A stretch of 18,490 nt of DNA from the NCBI GenBank assembly GCA_910579275.1, contig CAJTTO010000062.1:1-18490 (forward strand), read 5' to 3'. The notes beneath the pieces are model-generated. The model ran no database searches, was not told the origin of the DNA, and worked only from the letters and a program-made list of their open reading frames with translations. This DNA is from an uncultured Lachnospiraceae bacterium. GTDB lineage: Bacteria > Bacillota > Clostridia > Lachnospirales > Lachnospiraceae. Positions 6,696-14,233 of the stretch are shown here, in pieces. Position numbers and translations under genes: made by a program. Position 1 is the stretch's first letter. The number at the start of each line of letters is the position of its first letter.

Positions 6696-8090
6696 CTACT
6701 CATCTTTTCTCGTAATTAATACGACGCTCTCCACATGAACCGTATGCGAAAACAAATCCACTGCCCTGGCTCGCTGCAGTTCATACCCATTTGCGCAGAG
6801 ATATTTTAAGTCTCTTGCGAGGGTTGCGCTGTCACAGCTTACATAGACTATGCGCCGGGGCATCATTTTGCGTATTGTCTCGAGACACGCAGTGTCACAG
6901 CCCTTGCGCGGCGGGTCTACGCATATTACATCGGCATATATTCCTTCCTTTTCATACAGTTCCGGCAAAACCTTCTCTGCCTTTCCCACGTAAAAGCAGA
7001 CGTTGTCTATGCCATTTCGCACCGCGTTCATGCGCGCGTCAAGGATTGCCTGCTCCACGATTTCAACGCCGTATACCTGCTTTGCCCTCTTGGCCATAAA
7101 CAGGCTGATGGTTCCGATGCCGCAGTATAAGTCCCAGACGGTCTCCGTTCCGGTCAGCCCTGCATAATCCAAGGCAATGCCGTAAAGTTTTTCTGTCTGA
7201 ACCGGATTCACTTGATAGAACGACAGGGGAGAAATGGCAAATGTGATGCCGTCCCCGTCCTGCATATGAATCACGTCTTTGATTGTGTCACTTCCCCAGA
7301 CAGTGCGGCATCTTTCCCCCATGATTACATTTGTTTTTTGTGTATTGACATTGATGGATATGCTCGCCATACCCTTCACTTTTTTGAGGGCTTCGGCAAG
7401 CTTGTCCTCATGCGGAAGGTGTTCGCCGTTGATGACAACACATACCATGATTTCACCTGTCGTAAATCCTTTTCGAATCAGAACATGTCTGACCACTCCT
7501 GTCCCAGCGGTTTCGTCATATGGTTTTACCTTATAGGTTTTCATGTAGTCTATAAGGATTTCCAAAATATCCCTGTTCTCAGAAATGCCGAGCACACATT
7601 CCGTATTCGGTATTATTGTGTGGGTTCTTCCCGCATAAAATCCTGTCACAATTTCGCCTTTTTTGTCGGTTCCCATCGGAAATTGCGCCTTATTCCTATA
7701 GCGGTATGGATGCTCCATCCCGACAATCGGCTCCATTATCCTGTCAAGCACCTCTTCCGAAAATCCGCCGATACGCAGCAGATTGTTCCTGACTTTCTTT
7801 TCTTTATACAAAAGCTGCGCACCGTAATCAAGCGCCTGTATCTGACATCCGCCGCACTGCTTATGGCAGGGGCACTTTGGTTCTGTGCGGTTCGGAGAAG
7901 GCTCCACGACGCGCACCAGTCTGGCATACGCATATCCTTTTTTGACCTTCATGACTTTTGCTTCCACTTTGTCACCGATTACTGCATCCTTCACAAAAAA
8001 AGTAAAACCATCAATTTTCCCGATGCCCTCGCCGTCCGCTCCCATATCCTCAATAACCAGCGTAACGATATCGTCCTTTTCGTATTTCAT
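6696..8090 (-). CDS. rlmD: 23S rRNA (uracil-5-)-methyltransferase RlmD/RumA family
   Basis: A 464-residue SAM-dependent methyltransferase that makes 5-methyluridine in 23S rRNA (U1939 type). An N-terminal TRAM domain (about 1-60) is followed by Fe-S cluster cysteines C73-x5-C79-x2-C82 and C165. The SAM site is VWDLYCGIGTISLFMA (318-333). DPPRKG is at 392-397, the nucleophile region is YVSCDSATLARDL with C419, and the C-terminal motif HTVHVESVVL carries E454. The start is the ATG at 8090 with GGAGG six bases upstream. The longer open frame to 8252 runs into yhaM and has no family similarity, so it is rejected. The gene follows yhaM after 49 bp in the same operon. The Firmicutes paralogues RlmCD/RumA2 have overlapping specificity, so the exact target uridine is uncertain. 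It ends normally and does not carry the extension seen in the remnant at 1261-1604. Confidence 0.93.
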   Translation of the reverse strand: MKYEKDDIVTLVIEDMGADGEGIGKIDGFTFFVKDAVIGDKVEAKVMKVKKGYAYARLVRVVEPSPNRTEPKCPCHKQCGGCQIQALDYGAQLLYKEKKVRNNLLRIGGFSEEVLDRIMEPIVGMEHPYRYRNKAQFPMGTDKKGEIVTGFYAGRTHTIIPNTECVLGISENRDILEILIDYMKTYKVKPYDETAGTGVVRHVLIRKGFTTGEIMVCVVINGEHLPHEDKLAEALKKVKGMASISINVNTQKTNVIMGERCRTVWGSDTIKDVIHMQDGDGITFAISPLSFYQVNPVQTEKLYGIALDYAGLTGTETVWDLYCGIGTISLFMAKRAKQVYGVEIVEQAILDARMNAVRNGIDNVCFYVGKAEKVLPELYEKEGIYADVICVDPPRKGCDTACLETIRKMMPRRIVYVSCDSATLARDLKYLCANGYELQRARAVDLFSHTVHVESVVLITRKDE

Positions 8091-8139
8091 CCCAATCCTC
8101 CGCCATCCCAAAATTACAACGTGAAAAATCGCTGGTTTG

Positions 8140-9078
8140 TCACATTGTCCGTCTGAGGTTTGACTCAAACAGCCTGTTGAAACCGAGCCATCCTGTCTCC
8201 TGTGAGGACTGTAAAATTTCGGTAAACGTTTCCATTTTGGCATCCGTGTCATCCGCGTGGCTTAAAGCAACTGCCTCAATGAGCGCCGGTTTTTTCGGCG
8301 AACCATACTCAAACTCCCCATGATGTGCGAGAATGCAGTGTTTGAGCTGCATTTCAAGCATCTGCGGAAATCCTGAAATTTCCGCCGCCTTTTTGCCGAC
8401 CATCTCTGACCCGATCACGATGTGCCCCAGAAACTGCCCTGCATCCGTATAATCATTTGTCGGAAACGGACTGATTTCCTGTACCTTTCCGATGTCGTGG
8501 CAGATTGCCGCCGTCAGTAAAAGGTCGCGGTTCAGTATGGGATACGCTGTACAATAATAGTCGCAAAGCTTTGCCACGCCAAGCGTATGCTCGAGAAGGC
8601 CGCCAATAAATCCGTGATGAATGGACTTTGCCGCCGACGCCTTCCTGAATCTTGCCGCAAACGTTTTATCCTCGACAAAAAACTTATTGAGCAGCGCTTT
8701 CAGATATGTATTTTCGATGCTCTCTATGATTTTGAGCAGATCTGCATACATTTCATCCAGGTTTTTCCTGCTGACGGGCATGTACTCGCCCTCGTCATAC
8801 TCTCCTTCCTCGCATTTGCGCACGCGTTTCACGTTAACCTGCAATGCGCCGTTGAAGCTTGTGACATCTCCGTACACCTCGATATAATCCATCGCGTCAA
8901 AATCCGCGATTCCGGCGTTGTTCGGATCCCAGATTTTGGCGTCGAGCGTCCCCGTCTTGTCCTGTATAATAACATTGTCATAATTTTTTCCGTTCTTTGT
9001 CACTGCGGAACTTTTAAATTTGCAGAAATAAATGTCAAAAATTCTGTCTCCGTCCTTGTAATCCTTAATATACTTCAT
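8140..9078 (-). CDS. yhaM: 3'-5' exoribonuclease YhaM family
   Basis: A 312-residue protein with the YhaM layout: an N-terminal OB-fold nucleic-acid-binding domain (about 1-90) and a C-terminal HD hydrolase domain. The HD residues are visible: H154/H155 and H164 in SIHHGFIGGLLEHT, H194-D195 in ICHDIGK, H219, H252-H253 in LAHHGE and D276/D277. Members trim RNA, and in some cases DNA, 3' ends in a metal-dependent way in the cytoplasm. Length is typical for the family. The ATG at 9078 has a modest AAAGGA about 13 bases upstream. It starts 19 bp after the stop of the HtrA-like gene, and rlmD follows, so it is the middle gene of a three-gene operon. The shared theme with rlmD is RNA metabolism. 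Confidence 0.92.
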   Translation of the reverse strand: MKYIKDYKDGDRIFDIYFCKFKSSAVTKNGKNYDNVIIQDKTGTLDAKIWDPNNAGIADFDAMDYIEVYGDVTSFNGALQVNVKRVRKCEEGEYDEGEYMPVSRKNLDEMYADLLKIIESIENTYLKALLNKFFVEDKTFAARFRKASAAKSIHHGFIGGLLEHTLGVAKLCDYYCTAYPILNRDLLLTAAICHDIGKVQEISPFPTNDYTDAGQFLGHIVIGSEMVGKKAAEISGFPQMLEMQLKHCILAHHGEFEYGSPKKPALIEAVALSHADDTDAKMETFTEILQSSQETGWLGFNRLFESNLRRTM

Positions 9079-9097
9079 GGTTCTGTCTTATCCTTTC

Positions 9098-10654
9098 CTA
9101 TTGTTTTATTGCAGGCTGTATGGTAAACTGCATTTCCTCATACGCGTTAATGCTCGCCCTCCGTACTACTATAGTTATGCTCCTGTCTATCGGGACATTC
9201 CTAAGTGCATTCATATAATCGGCGGCGGTTCTGATTTCCTGCCCGCTAACCCGCACCAGAATGTCTCCCTTTTGGATGCCCTTCAGCATCGCAGGTGAGT
9301 CCATGTCAATGTCAAAAATGTATGCGCCCTGCGGAAGCCCCTGTTCATTTCGAATTCTGGCATCAATATCCTGCGCATAAATTCCGAGATACGGAATCGG
9401 TTCTCCGTTGGACAGCATGGCAATCGTCTCCTTCAGTTCCGTAATTCCAATTGCAGACAAAAGGTTCCGCGTGTCGTCATGGTTGTGGCTGTTATCAATG
9501 ATTCCGATTACCTCCCTGTCCATGTTTACCAGAATGCCGCTCGGACTCGTTCCGGCATAGATATCCGTCGTAATCAGTTTGTATTCATTGTCCGCCATTG
9601 ATATCACATTTCCATTTGACGTGACCATCCCGTAACACACCGTGTCCTTATATCCGAACAGGTTTCCTATCGCAATGACCGGCGTGCCCGTAATTCCCGC
9701 CGTGCCGTGAGAAACCGAGCTCCCCAGCATCGCCACCGCGATCTGCTGTAGTGTGTTGCCGCCTATATACTTCAAATCCACTGCCAGAACAGCCAGATCC
9801 GTATTTTTGTCGTACTGCTTGATTACCGCGTCAGCATCCACGTCGTTGCAGAAACGAATCCGGATTGTCTCCGCCCCATCCAGCGGTGATTTTCTGCTAA
9901 GTATCAACAGCTCCCTGTTATTGTTGGCAATGATAACGCCTGCCGTGCTGCCCTCGCTCTGGTACGGGTTGTTAAACCAGTCCACATTTGAGCGCACCCC
10001 CGTGACCGTCACCATGCTTGTCTCCACTTCCTGATATATACTGTAAAGCTCCTCATACTGTGTCTGGTACGGTTTCAGCGGCTCTATCACCTCCGTCTCG
10101 AGACTCTCCGACGAAGCTTCCTCGATATCCTTCTCCGGATTGTCCATATCCGTCTGCTGTTCGTCCGAAGAATTCCCATCAGTATGTTCGGCAGCCGTTT
10201 CATCAACCGCCGTGCCGTCTGTCTCCGGCGCGTCCGTCAGTGATGACTCGTCTTCTGACGCGCCCGTTCCGATTTCTGTCTGGCCTTCCCCTTCGTCCGC
10301 TTCTTCGCTCTCCTCCTGACCGGTTGTCGAACCCTCTGTGAGCATGTCCTCCGGAAGCATTTCGTTCTTTTCCTGCGGAAAAGCAACTACCCCCGGTTCC
10401 TCCTCGGGGTACAGCCAGTTATTGAGAACCGGCTCTAAAAGCAGAAACGACAGGCACGCAAGCACACCAAAAAGCACTGCCAGAGAAGCCGTTATAATGG
10501 TTCTGCGCAGGAGCTTTTTCTTGTCTATCGGGCGCTCCTTAATCTTTTCCTGCAAAAACTCAAAATCACTTACCGCATCCGAAAAATCTTCCGCTTTTGG
10601 TTCCGAAGCTTGTTTTCTGTTTTCTTTTCCCTCATTTCTTTTCTCGTCTTTCAT
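9098..10654 (-). CDS. Membrane-anchored HtrA/DegP-like protein with PDZ domain, probably inactive as a protease
   Basis: A 518-residue protein with a short charged cytoplasmic N-terminus, one membrane segment (about 50-74), an acidic Ser/Thr/Glu-rich linker (about 95-195), a trypsin-like domain (about 200-410) and a C-terminal PDZ domain (about 420-515, with GAYIFDIDMDSPA, GIQKGDILVRVSG). The fold matches S1C proteases, but the catalytic triad is broken. The position of the active His in the usual T-N-x-H-V motif is ILSRKS (S256). NTDLAVL keeps the Asp (D286). The GNSGGP nucleophile motif is replaced by GTSPSG (369-373). It may act as a scaffold or peptide-binding envelope protein. It is first in the operon with yhaM and rlmD and is driven by the promoter at 10707-10735. 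Assignment of the triad positions is by eye. Confidence 0.85.
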   Translation of the reverse strand: MKDEKRNEGKENRKQASEPKAEDFSDAVSDFEFLQEKIKERPIDKKKLLRRTIITASLAVLFGVLACLSFLLLEPVLNNWLYPEEEPGVVAFPQEKNEMLPEDMLTEGSTTGQEESEEADEGEGQTEIGTGASEDESSLTDAPETDGTAVDETAAEHTDGNSSDEQQTDMDNPEKDIEEASSESLETEVIEPLKPYQTQYEELYSIYQEVETSMVTVTGVRSNVDWFNNPYQSEGSTAGVIIANNNRELLILSRKSPLDGAETIRIRFCNDVDADAVIKQYDKNTDLAVLAVDLKYIGGNTLQQIAVAMLGSSVSHGTAGITGTPVIAIGNLFGYKDTVCYGMVTSNGNVISMADNEYKLITTDIYAGTSPSGILVNMDREVIGIIDNSHNHDDTRNLLSAIGITELKETIAMLSNGEPIPYLGIYAQDIDARIRNEQGLPQGAYIFDIDMDSPAMLKGIQKGDILVRVSGQEIRTAADYMNALRNVPIDRSITIVVRRASINAYEEMQFTIQPAIKQ

Positions 10655-10706
10655 TACTGTACATGCCTTTCTGTTGCAGCTTTAATGCATTCTTACTACT
10701 TTTATA

Positions 10707-10735
10707 AGTATAGCCGATAGTATTTCGGCGGTCAA
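10707..10735 (-). promoter_or_regulatory. Promoter of the HtrA-like / yhaM / rlmD operon
   Basis: On the minus strand TTGACC (10735-10730) and TATACT (10712-10707) are separated by exactly 17 bp, close to a sigma-A consensus. The ATG at 10654 follows with a leader of about 45 bases. The spacer itself is an inverted repeat, GCCGA-N7-TCGGC, so a repressor could bind between the two promoter boxes. Confidence 0.75.
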
Positions 10736-10742
10736 TGATTTT

Positions 10743-10772
10743 GTAACAGTTCAGCCTTTGGCTCCCTGTTAC
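10743..10772. repeat. Short hairpin copy of the GTAACAG intergenic repeat
   Basis: GTAACAG and CTGTTAC form the outer stem and AGCC/GGCT an inner stem around TTT; TGATTTTTT follows on the plus strand. The same end sequence occurs in the repeats at 13280-13473 and 18179-18306. It resembles a terminator but lies between two divergent promoters with no gene running into it, so I call it a solo copy of the repeat family. Confidence 0.65.
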
Positions 10773-10800
10773 TGATTTTTTATAGACGCACTCTTTTTCT

Positions 10801-10829
10801 TTGATTAAAACAGATTAATATGATATAAT
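10801..10829 (+). promoter_or_regulatory. mutS2 promoter
   Basis: TTGATT (10801-10806), a 17-bp spacer and TATAAT (10824-10829) make a near-consensus sigma-A promoter. Transcription would start near 10836, giving a leader of about 30 bases that contains the GGAGGAG ribosome-binding site of mutS2. Confidence 0.82.
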
Positions 10830-10864
10830 TTATTTGATCCGCCAAGGGCGGCATGGAGGAGATT

Positions 10865-13267
10865 ATGAACGATAGAGTATTACGAATTCTTGAATATAAT
10901 AAAATCATCAGTCTTTTGGTTGACAAGGCCAGTTCCGCACCGGGAAAAGAGCGCTGCCAAAAACTGACACCAATGACAGATATCGGCAAAATTGAGGAAG
11001 CACAGCAGCAGACTGCCGACGCATTCACGCGGCTGGTAAAAGGCGGGCGCATTCACTTTAGCGGAAACAAGGACATCCGTTTCAGCATCAAATCACTGGA
11101 AATCGGAAGTGCACTTTCCGCCGGCGAGCTGCTGAAAATTGCCGCATCACTTTCCTGTGCCGCAAGGGCAAAAGCATTTGCCCGCTCGGAGCGCGGCGAG
11201 GAAATCGCGGACAGCCTTCAGACTTATTTTGAAAATCTTGAACCGCTGACCCCGCTGCAAAACGAAATCGGCCGCTGTATCATTTCCGAGGAGGAAATCG
11301 CGGATGATGCCAGCTCCACGCTGAAGCATATCCGGCGCAGCATCAATCTCACAAATGAAAAAATACACAACCAGCTAACCGGCATGGTAAACGGCAGCTA
11401 CCGCACTTATCTGCAGGATGCCGTCATCACCATGCGCAACAACCGCTACTGCATTCCTGTCAAATCCGAGCACAAGGGAAACGTGCCCGGAATGATTCAC
11501 GACCAGTCCTCAACCGGCTCCACACTTTTTATCGAGCCGGCGGTCATCGTCAATCTCAACAACCAGTTGAAAGAGCTGGCAATGCAGGAGCAGGAAGAAA
11601 TCGAGCGGATTCTTGCCACCCTGAGCGCAAGCGCCGGCGAGCATACGGAAGCGCTTGCAAACAACCTGCGCCTGCTGACAAAGCTTGATTTCATCTTCGC
11701 ACGGGCAGGGCTTGCCATTGATATGAACGCGTCGCGGCCGCTGTTTAATACAGCGCACTATATCAACATCCGGAAAGGACGCCACCCGCTGCTGGACAAG
11801 AAAAAAGTCGTCCCCATCGACATCTGTCTGGGAAAGGATTTTGACCTTCTGGTCGTGACCGGCCCCAACACTGGCGGTAAGACGGTTTCGCTCAAAACCG
11901 TGGGATTGTTCACCCTGATGGGTCAGTCAGGGCTTCACATCCCTGCGCTTGACCGCTCGGAACTCGGTGTCTTTACTGAAGTTTATGCAGATATCGGGGA
12001 CGAGCAGAGCATTGAGCAGAATCTGTCCACATTTTCGGCTCATATGACAAACACCATCTCGATTTTAGGGCATGCCGACGAAAATTCGCTCTGCATTTTT
12101 GACGAGCTTGGCGCTGGGACAGACCCTACAGAAGGGGCAGCGCTTGCCATCGCCATCTTAAAGCATCTGCACGACAAGGGCATCCGCACAATGGCTACCA
12201 CACACTACAGCGAGCTTAAAGTTTTTGCGCTCACGACTTCCTACGTGGAAAATGCCTGCTGTGAATTTGACGTGGAGACACTGCGTCCGACTTACCGCCT
12301 GCTGCTCGGCATTCCCGGTAAGAGCAACGCTTTTGCCATCTCGTCAAAGCTGGGACTTCCTGACGAGATTATCACATCTGCCAAAGAGCATATCAGCGAG
12401 GAGGACGAAAGCTTTGAGGATTTGCTCTCCGACCTTGAGACGAGCAGGCGCACCATCGAAAATGAACAGAATGAAATCCAGCGTTACAAAGCCGAAATCG
12501 AGTCTTTAAAGCAAAAACTCGAGCAGAAGCAAGAACGGCTTAACGCTCAGAAAGATAAAATACTGCGCGAGGCAAACGAGGAAGCGCGCAAAATATTGCA
12601 GGATGCAAAAGACGTCGCAGACGAGACAATCCGCAATTTTCAAAAAGTCAATCTCAACAATGCCTCCATCAAGGATTTGGAGAAAGCACGCACAAAGGTA
12701 CGCGACAAAATTTCCGAAAAAAATACAAAGCTGTCATCCCCTGTCGAAAAACCGACGCACAAGGTGCTAAAGCCTAACCAGATTAAACCCGGCGATATGG
12801 TCAAGGTTGTTTCCATGGGGCTAAAGGGAACAGTCTCCTCCAAACCGGATGCAAAGGGAGATCTTTTCGTACAATGCGGCATTATCCGTTCAAAGGTTAA
12901 TATCAAAGACCTTGTGCTGATAAACGAGGATTTCATGCCCGGCGTTTCCAATTATAAAAAAGGCTTTGGCGGCAGTGCCAAAAGCTCCGGAGGCGGACAT
13001 ATCGGCATGTCCAAGGCAGCAACGATTTCCACGGAGATTAATCTTCTTGGCAAAACCGTGGATGAAGCGATTGCGGAGCTTGACAAATACCTTGACGACG
13101 CCTACCTGTCACACGCGCCAAGCGTCCGTATCGTGCACGGCAAGGGTACCGGCGCGCTCAGACAGGCAGTACAGCAGTACCTGAAACGTATTTCCTATGT
13201 GAAATCCTATCATCTGGGAGAATTCGGCGAGGGCGACGCAGGCGTGACAATTGCAGAATTCAAATAA
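10865..13267 (+). CDS. mutS2: Endonuclease MutS2
   Basis: An 800-residue MutS2 protein of usual length. It has an N-terminal core and clamp region and an ABC-type ATPase with Walker A GPNTGGKT (333-340), Walker B and signature region IFDELGAGTDPTEGAA (411-426) and an H-loop ATTHYSE (444-450). Then come a long coiled coil (about 510-620), a small KOW-like beta segment (about 640-685) and a C-terminal Smr nuclease domain (about 724-800) with HGKGTGALR (758-766). MutS2 proteins act on branched DNA to suppress recombination, and in Bacillus also on collided ribosomes. The start is the ATG at 10865, with GGAGGAG just upstream; the in-frame ATG at 10853 overlaps that site and is less likely. It is transcribed alone from its own promoter, divergent from the HtrA-like operon. 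Confidence 0.95.
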   Translation: MNDRVLRILEYNKIISLLVDKASSAPGKERCQKLTPMTDIGKIEEAQQQTADAFTRLVKGGRIHFSGNKDIRFSIKSLEIGSALSAGELLKIAASLSCAARAKAFARSERGEEIADSLQTYFENLEPLTPLQNEIGRCIISEEEIADDASSTLKHIRRSINLTNEKIHNQLTGMVNGSYRTYLQDAVITMRNNRYCIPVKSEHKGNVPGMIHDQSSTGSTLFIEPAVIVNLNNQLKELAMQEQEEIERILATLSASAGEHTEALANNLRLLTKLDFIFARAGLAIDMNASRPLFNTAHYINIRKGRHPLLDKKKVVPIDICLGKDFDLLVVTGPNTGGKTVSLKTVGLFTLMGQSGLHIPALDRSELGVFTEVYADIGDEQSIEQNLSTFSAHMTNTISILGHADENSLCIFDELGAGTDPTEGAALAIAILKHLHDKGIRTMATTHYSELKVFALTTSYVENACCEFDVETLRPTYRLLLGIPGKSNAFAISSKLGLPDEIITSAKEHISEEDESFEDLLSDLETSRRTIENEQNEIQRYKAEIESLKQKLEQKQERLNAQKDKILREANEEARKILQDAKDVADETIRNFQKVNLNNASIKDLEKARTKVRDKISEKNTKLSSPVEKPTHKVLKPNQIKPGDMVKVVSMGLKGTVSSKPDAKGDLFVQCGIIRSKVNIKDLVLINEDFMPGVSNYKKGFGGSAKSSGGGHIGMSKAATISTEINLLGKTVDEAIAELDKYLDDAYLSHAPSVRIVHGKGTGALRQAVQQYLKRISYVKSYHLGEFGEGDAGVTIAEFK

Positions 13268-13279
13268 GACAACAAGTTG

Positions 13280-13473
13280 GTAACAGTTTGGCCCAGTACT
13301 TTGCACTGGCTGCAAATTATGGCTTGCAAGCCACGTGAAATAGCGTAGTGGCAGAGATGCATCAAGCCACGGTACGTGGCTTTGACACCACGAAGGTGGT
13401 AAAAAAATCATTTTATGATTTTTGCATGGCTTGATGCTCGTAACAGGAAGCCGAAGGCTGGACTGTTGCACAA
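13280..13473. repeat. ~195-bp hairpin-rich intergenic repeat (long copy)
   Basis: The ends are imperfect inverted repeats: GTAACAGTTTGGCC at the left and GGCTGGACTGTTGC at the right. An internal 11-bp perfect stem, GCATCAAGCCA (13359-13369) with TGGCTTGATGC (13427-13437), encloses two smaller hairpins, ACCACGAAGGTGGT and an A/T-rich one near 13403-13423. Positions 13335-13379 are identical over 45 bp to the complement of 18229-18273. The element starts 13 bp after the mutS2 stop. Its A/T hairpin followed by T residues could help end the mutS2 transcript. No gene lies in it. Confidence 0.8.
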
Positions 13474-13488
13474 GTTTTTGTGATGAAC

Positions 13489-13505
13489 TGAAACACGATG
13501 TTTCA
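13489..13505. promoter_or_regulatory. Perfect dyad in the leader of the response regulator gene
   Basis: TGAAACA-CGA-TGTTTCA is a perfect 7-bp inverted repeat with a 3-base centre. It lies 27 bp before the ATG of the response regulator and just upstream of its AAAGGA ribosome-binding site. It could be an operator, possibly autoregulatory, or a small leader hairpin. I could not place a convincing promoter for the two-component operon. Confidence 0.4.
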
Positions 13506-13531
13506 TTTCATAATAAGAAAGGATATCCGTA

Positions 13532-14233
13532 ATGGCAAACAAGCAGAAAATATTAATTGTAGATGATGACGAAAACATTGCAGATCTGATTTCCCTCTAC
13601 ATGACAAAGGAATGTTTTGAGACCAAAATCGTGTATGACGGGGAATCCGCCCTGCTCGAAGCAGGCAGCTTTGCGCCGGATTTAATCCTGTTGGATCTGA
13701 TGCTTCCGGGCATTGACGGCTATCAGGTGTGCCGCGAAGTACGCCAGAAATCGCAGACACCGATTATTATGCTCTCCGCAAAAGGGGAAGTCTTTGACAA
13801 GGTACTTGGTCTCGAGCTTGGGGCGGACGATTACCTCGAGAAACCATTTGACACCAAAGAGCTTGTGGCGCGCGTGAAAGCAGTCCTGCGCCGCTATAAG
13901 GCTGCCGCCCCCGCGGAGCCTGCTTCGGATGCCAAGCAAGTTACTTATCCAAACCTGACGATTAACTTGACAAACTATTCCGTCTTCTATAACGGAAAGA
14001 CCATTGAAATGCCTCCCAAAGAACTTGAACTGCTGTATTTTCTCGCCGCATCCCCAAACCATGTGTACACGAGGGAGCAGCTGCTTGACCAGATCTGGGG
14101 GTACGAGTATGTCGGGGACACACGCACCGTCGACGTCCATATCAAAAGACTGCGCGAAAAAATCAAGGATCACGAATCCTGGCGCATCTCCACTATTTGG
14201 GGTGTCGGTTATAAATTCGAGGTCAAATCATGA
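13532..14233 (+). CDS. OmpR/PhoB-family response regulator
   Basis: A 233-residue two-domain regulator. The receiver domain (about 1-122) has the acidic pocket D11-D12-D13, phospho-acceptor D55 in LLDLMLPG, the switch residue S82 and K104 in EKPF. After an Ala/Pro-rich linker, the winged-helix DNA-binding domain (about 135-231) shows LTPKE-type MPPKELELLYFLA, YTREQLLDQIWGY, RTVDVHIKRLREKI and WGVGYKF. It would bind DNA once phosphorylated by the kinase encoded next. The start has AAAGGA about 9 bases upstream. Its stop overlaps the kinase start by 4 bp, so the two are translationally coupled. The target genes cannot be read from the window. Confidence 0.94.
   Translation: MANKQKILIVDDDENIADLISLYMTKECFETKIVYDGESALLEAGSFAPDLILLDLMLPGIDGYQVCREVRQKSQTPIIMLSAKGEVFDKVLGLELGADDYLEKPFDTKELVARVKAVLRRYKAAAPAEPASDAKQVTYPNLTINLTNYSVFYNGKTIEMPPKELELLYFLAASPNHVYTREQLLDQIWGYEYVGDTRTVDVHIKRLREKIKDHESWRISTIWGVGYKFEVKS

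Noticed and set aside
7212..8156. A 314-codon plus-strand open frame
   Set aside because: It lies opposite rlmD, has no ribosome-binding site or recognisable domain, and is explained as an antisense shadow of a well-supported gene.
8091..8252. N-terminal extension of rlmD by 54 codons
   Set aside because: It overlaps the end of yhaM and has no TRAM-like sequence. GGAGG before the ATG at 8090 fixes the start.
10743..10782. Rho-independent terminator
   Set aside because: The hairpin plus T-run looks right, but it lies between two divergent promoters with no gene transcribed into it on the plus strand, and it matches the dispersed repeat family.
13109..13471. A 120-codon minus-strand open frame sharing peptide sequence with one at 18176-18418
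   Set aside because: The shared peptide comes only from the intergenic repeat; one copy overlaps the end of mutS2 and neither has coding support.
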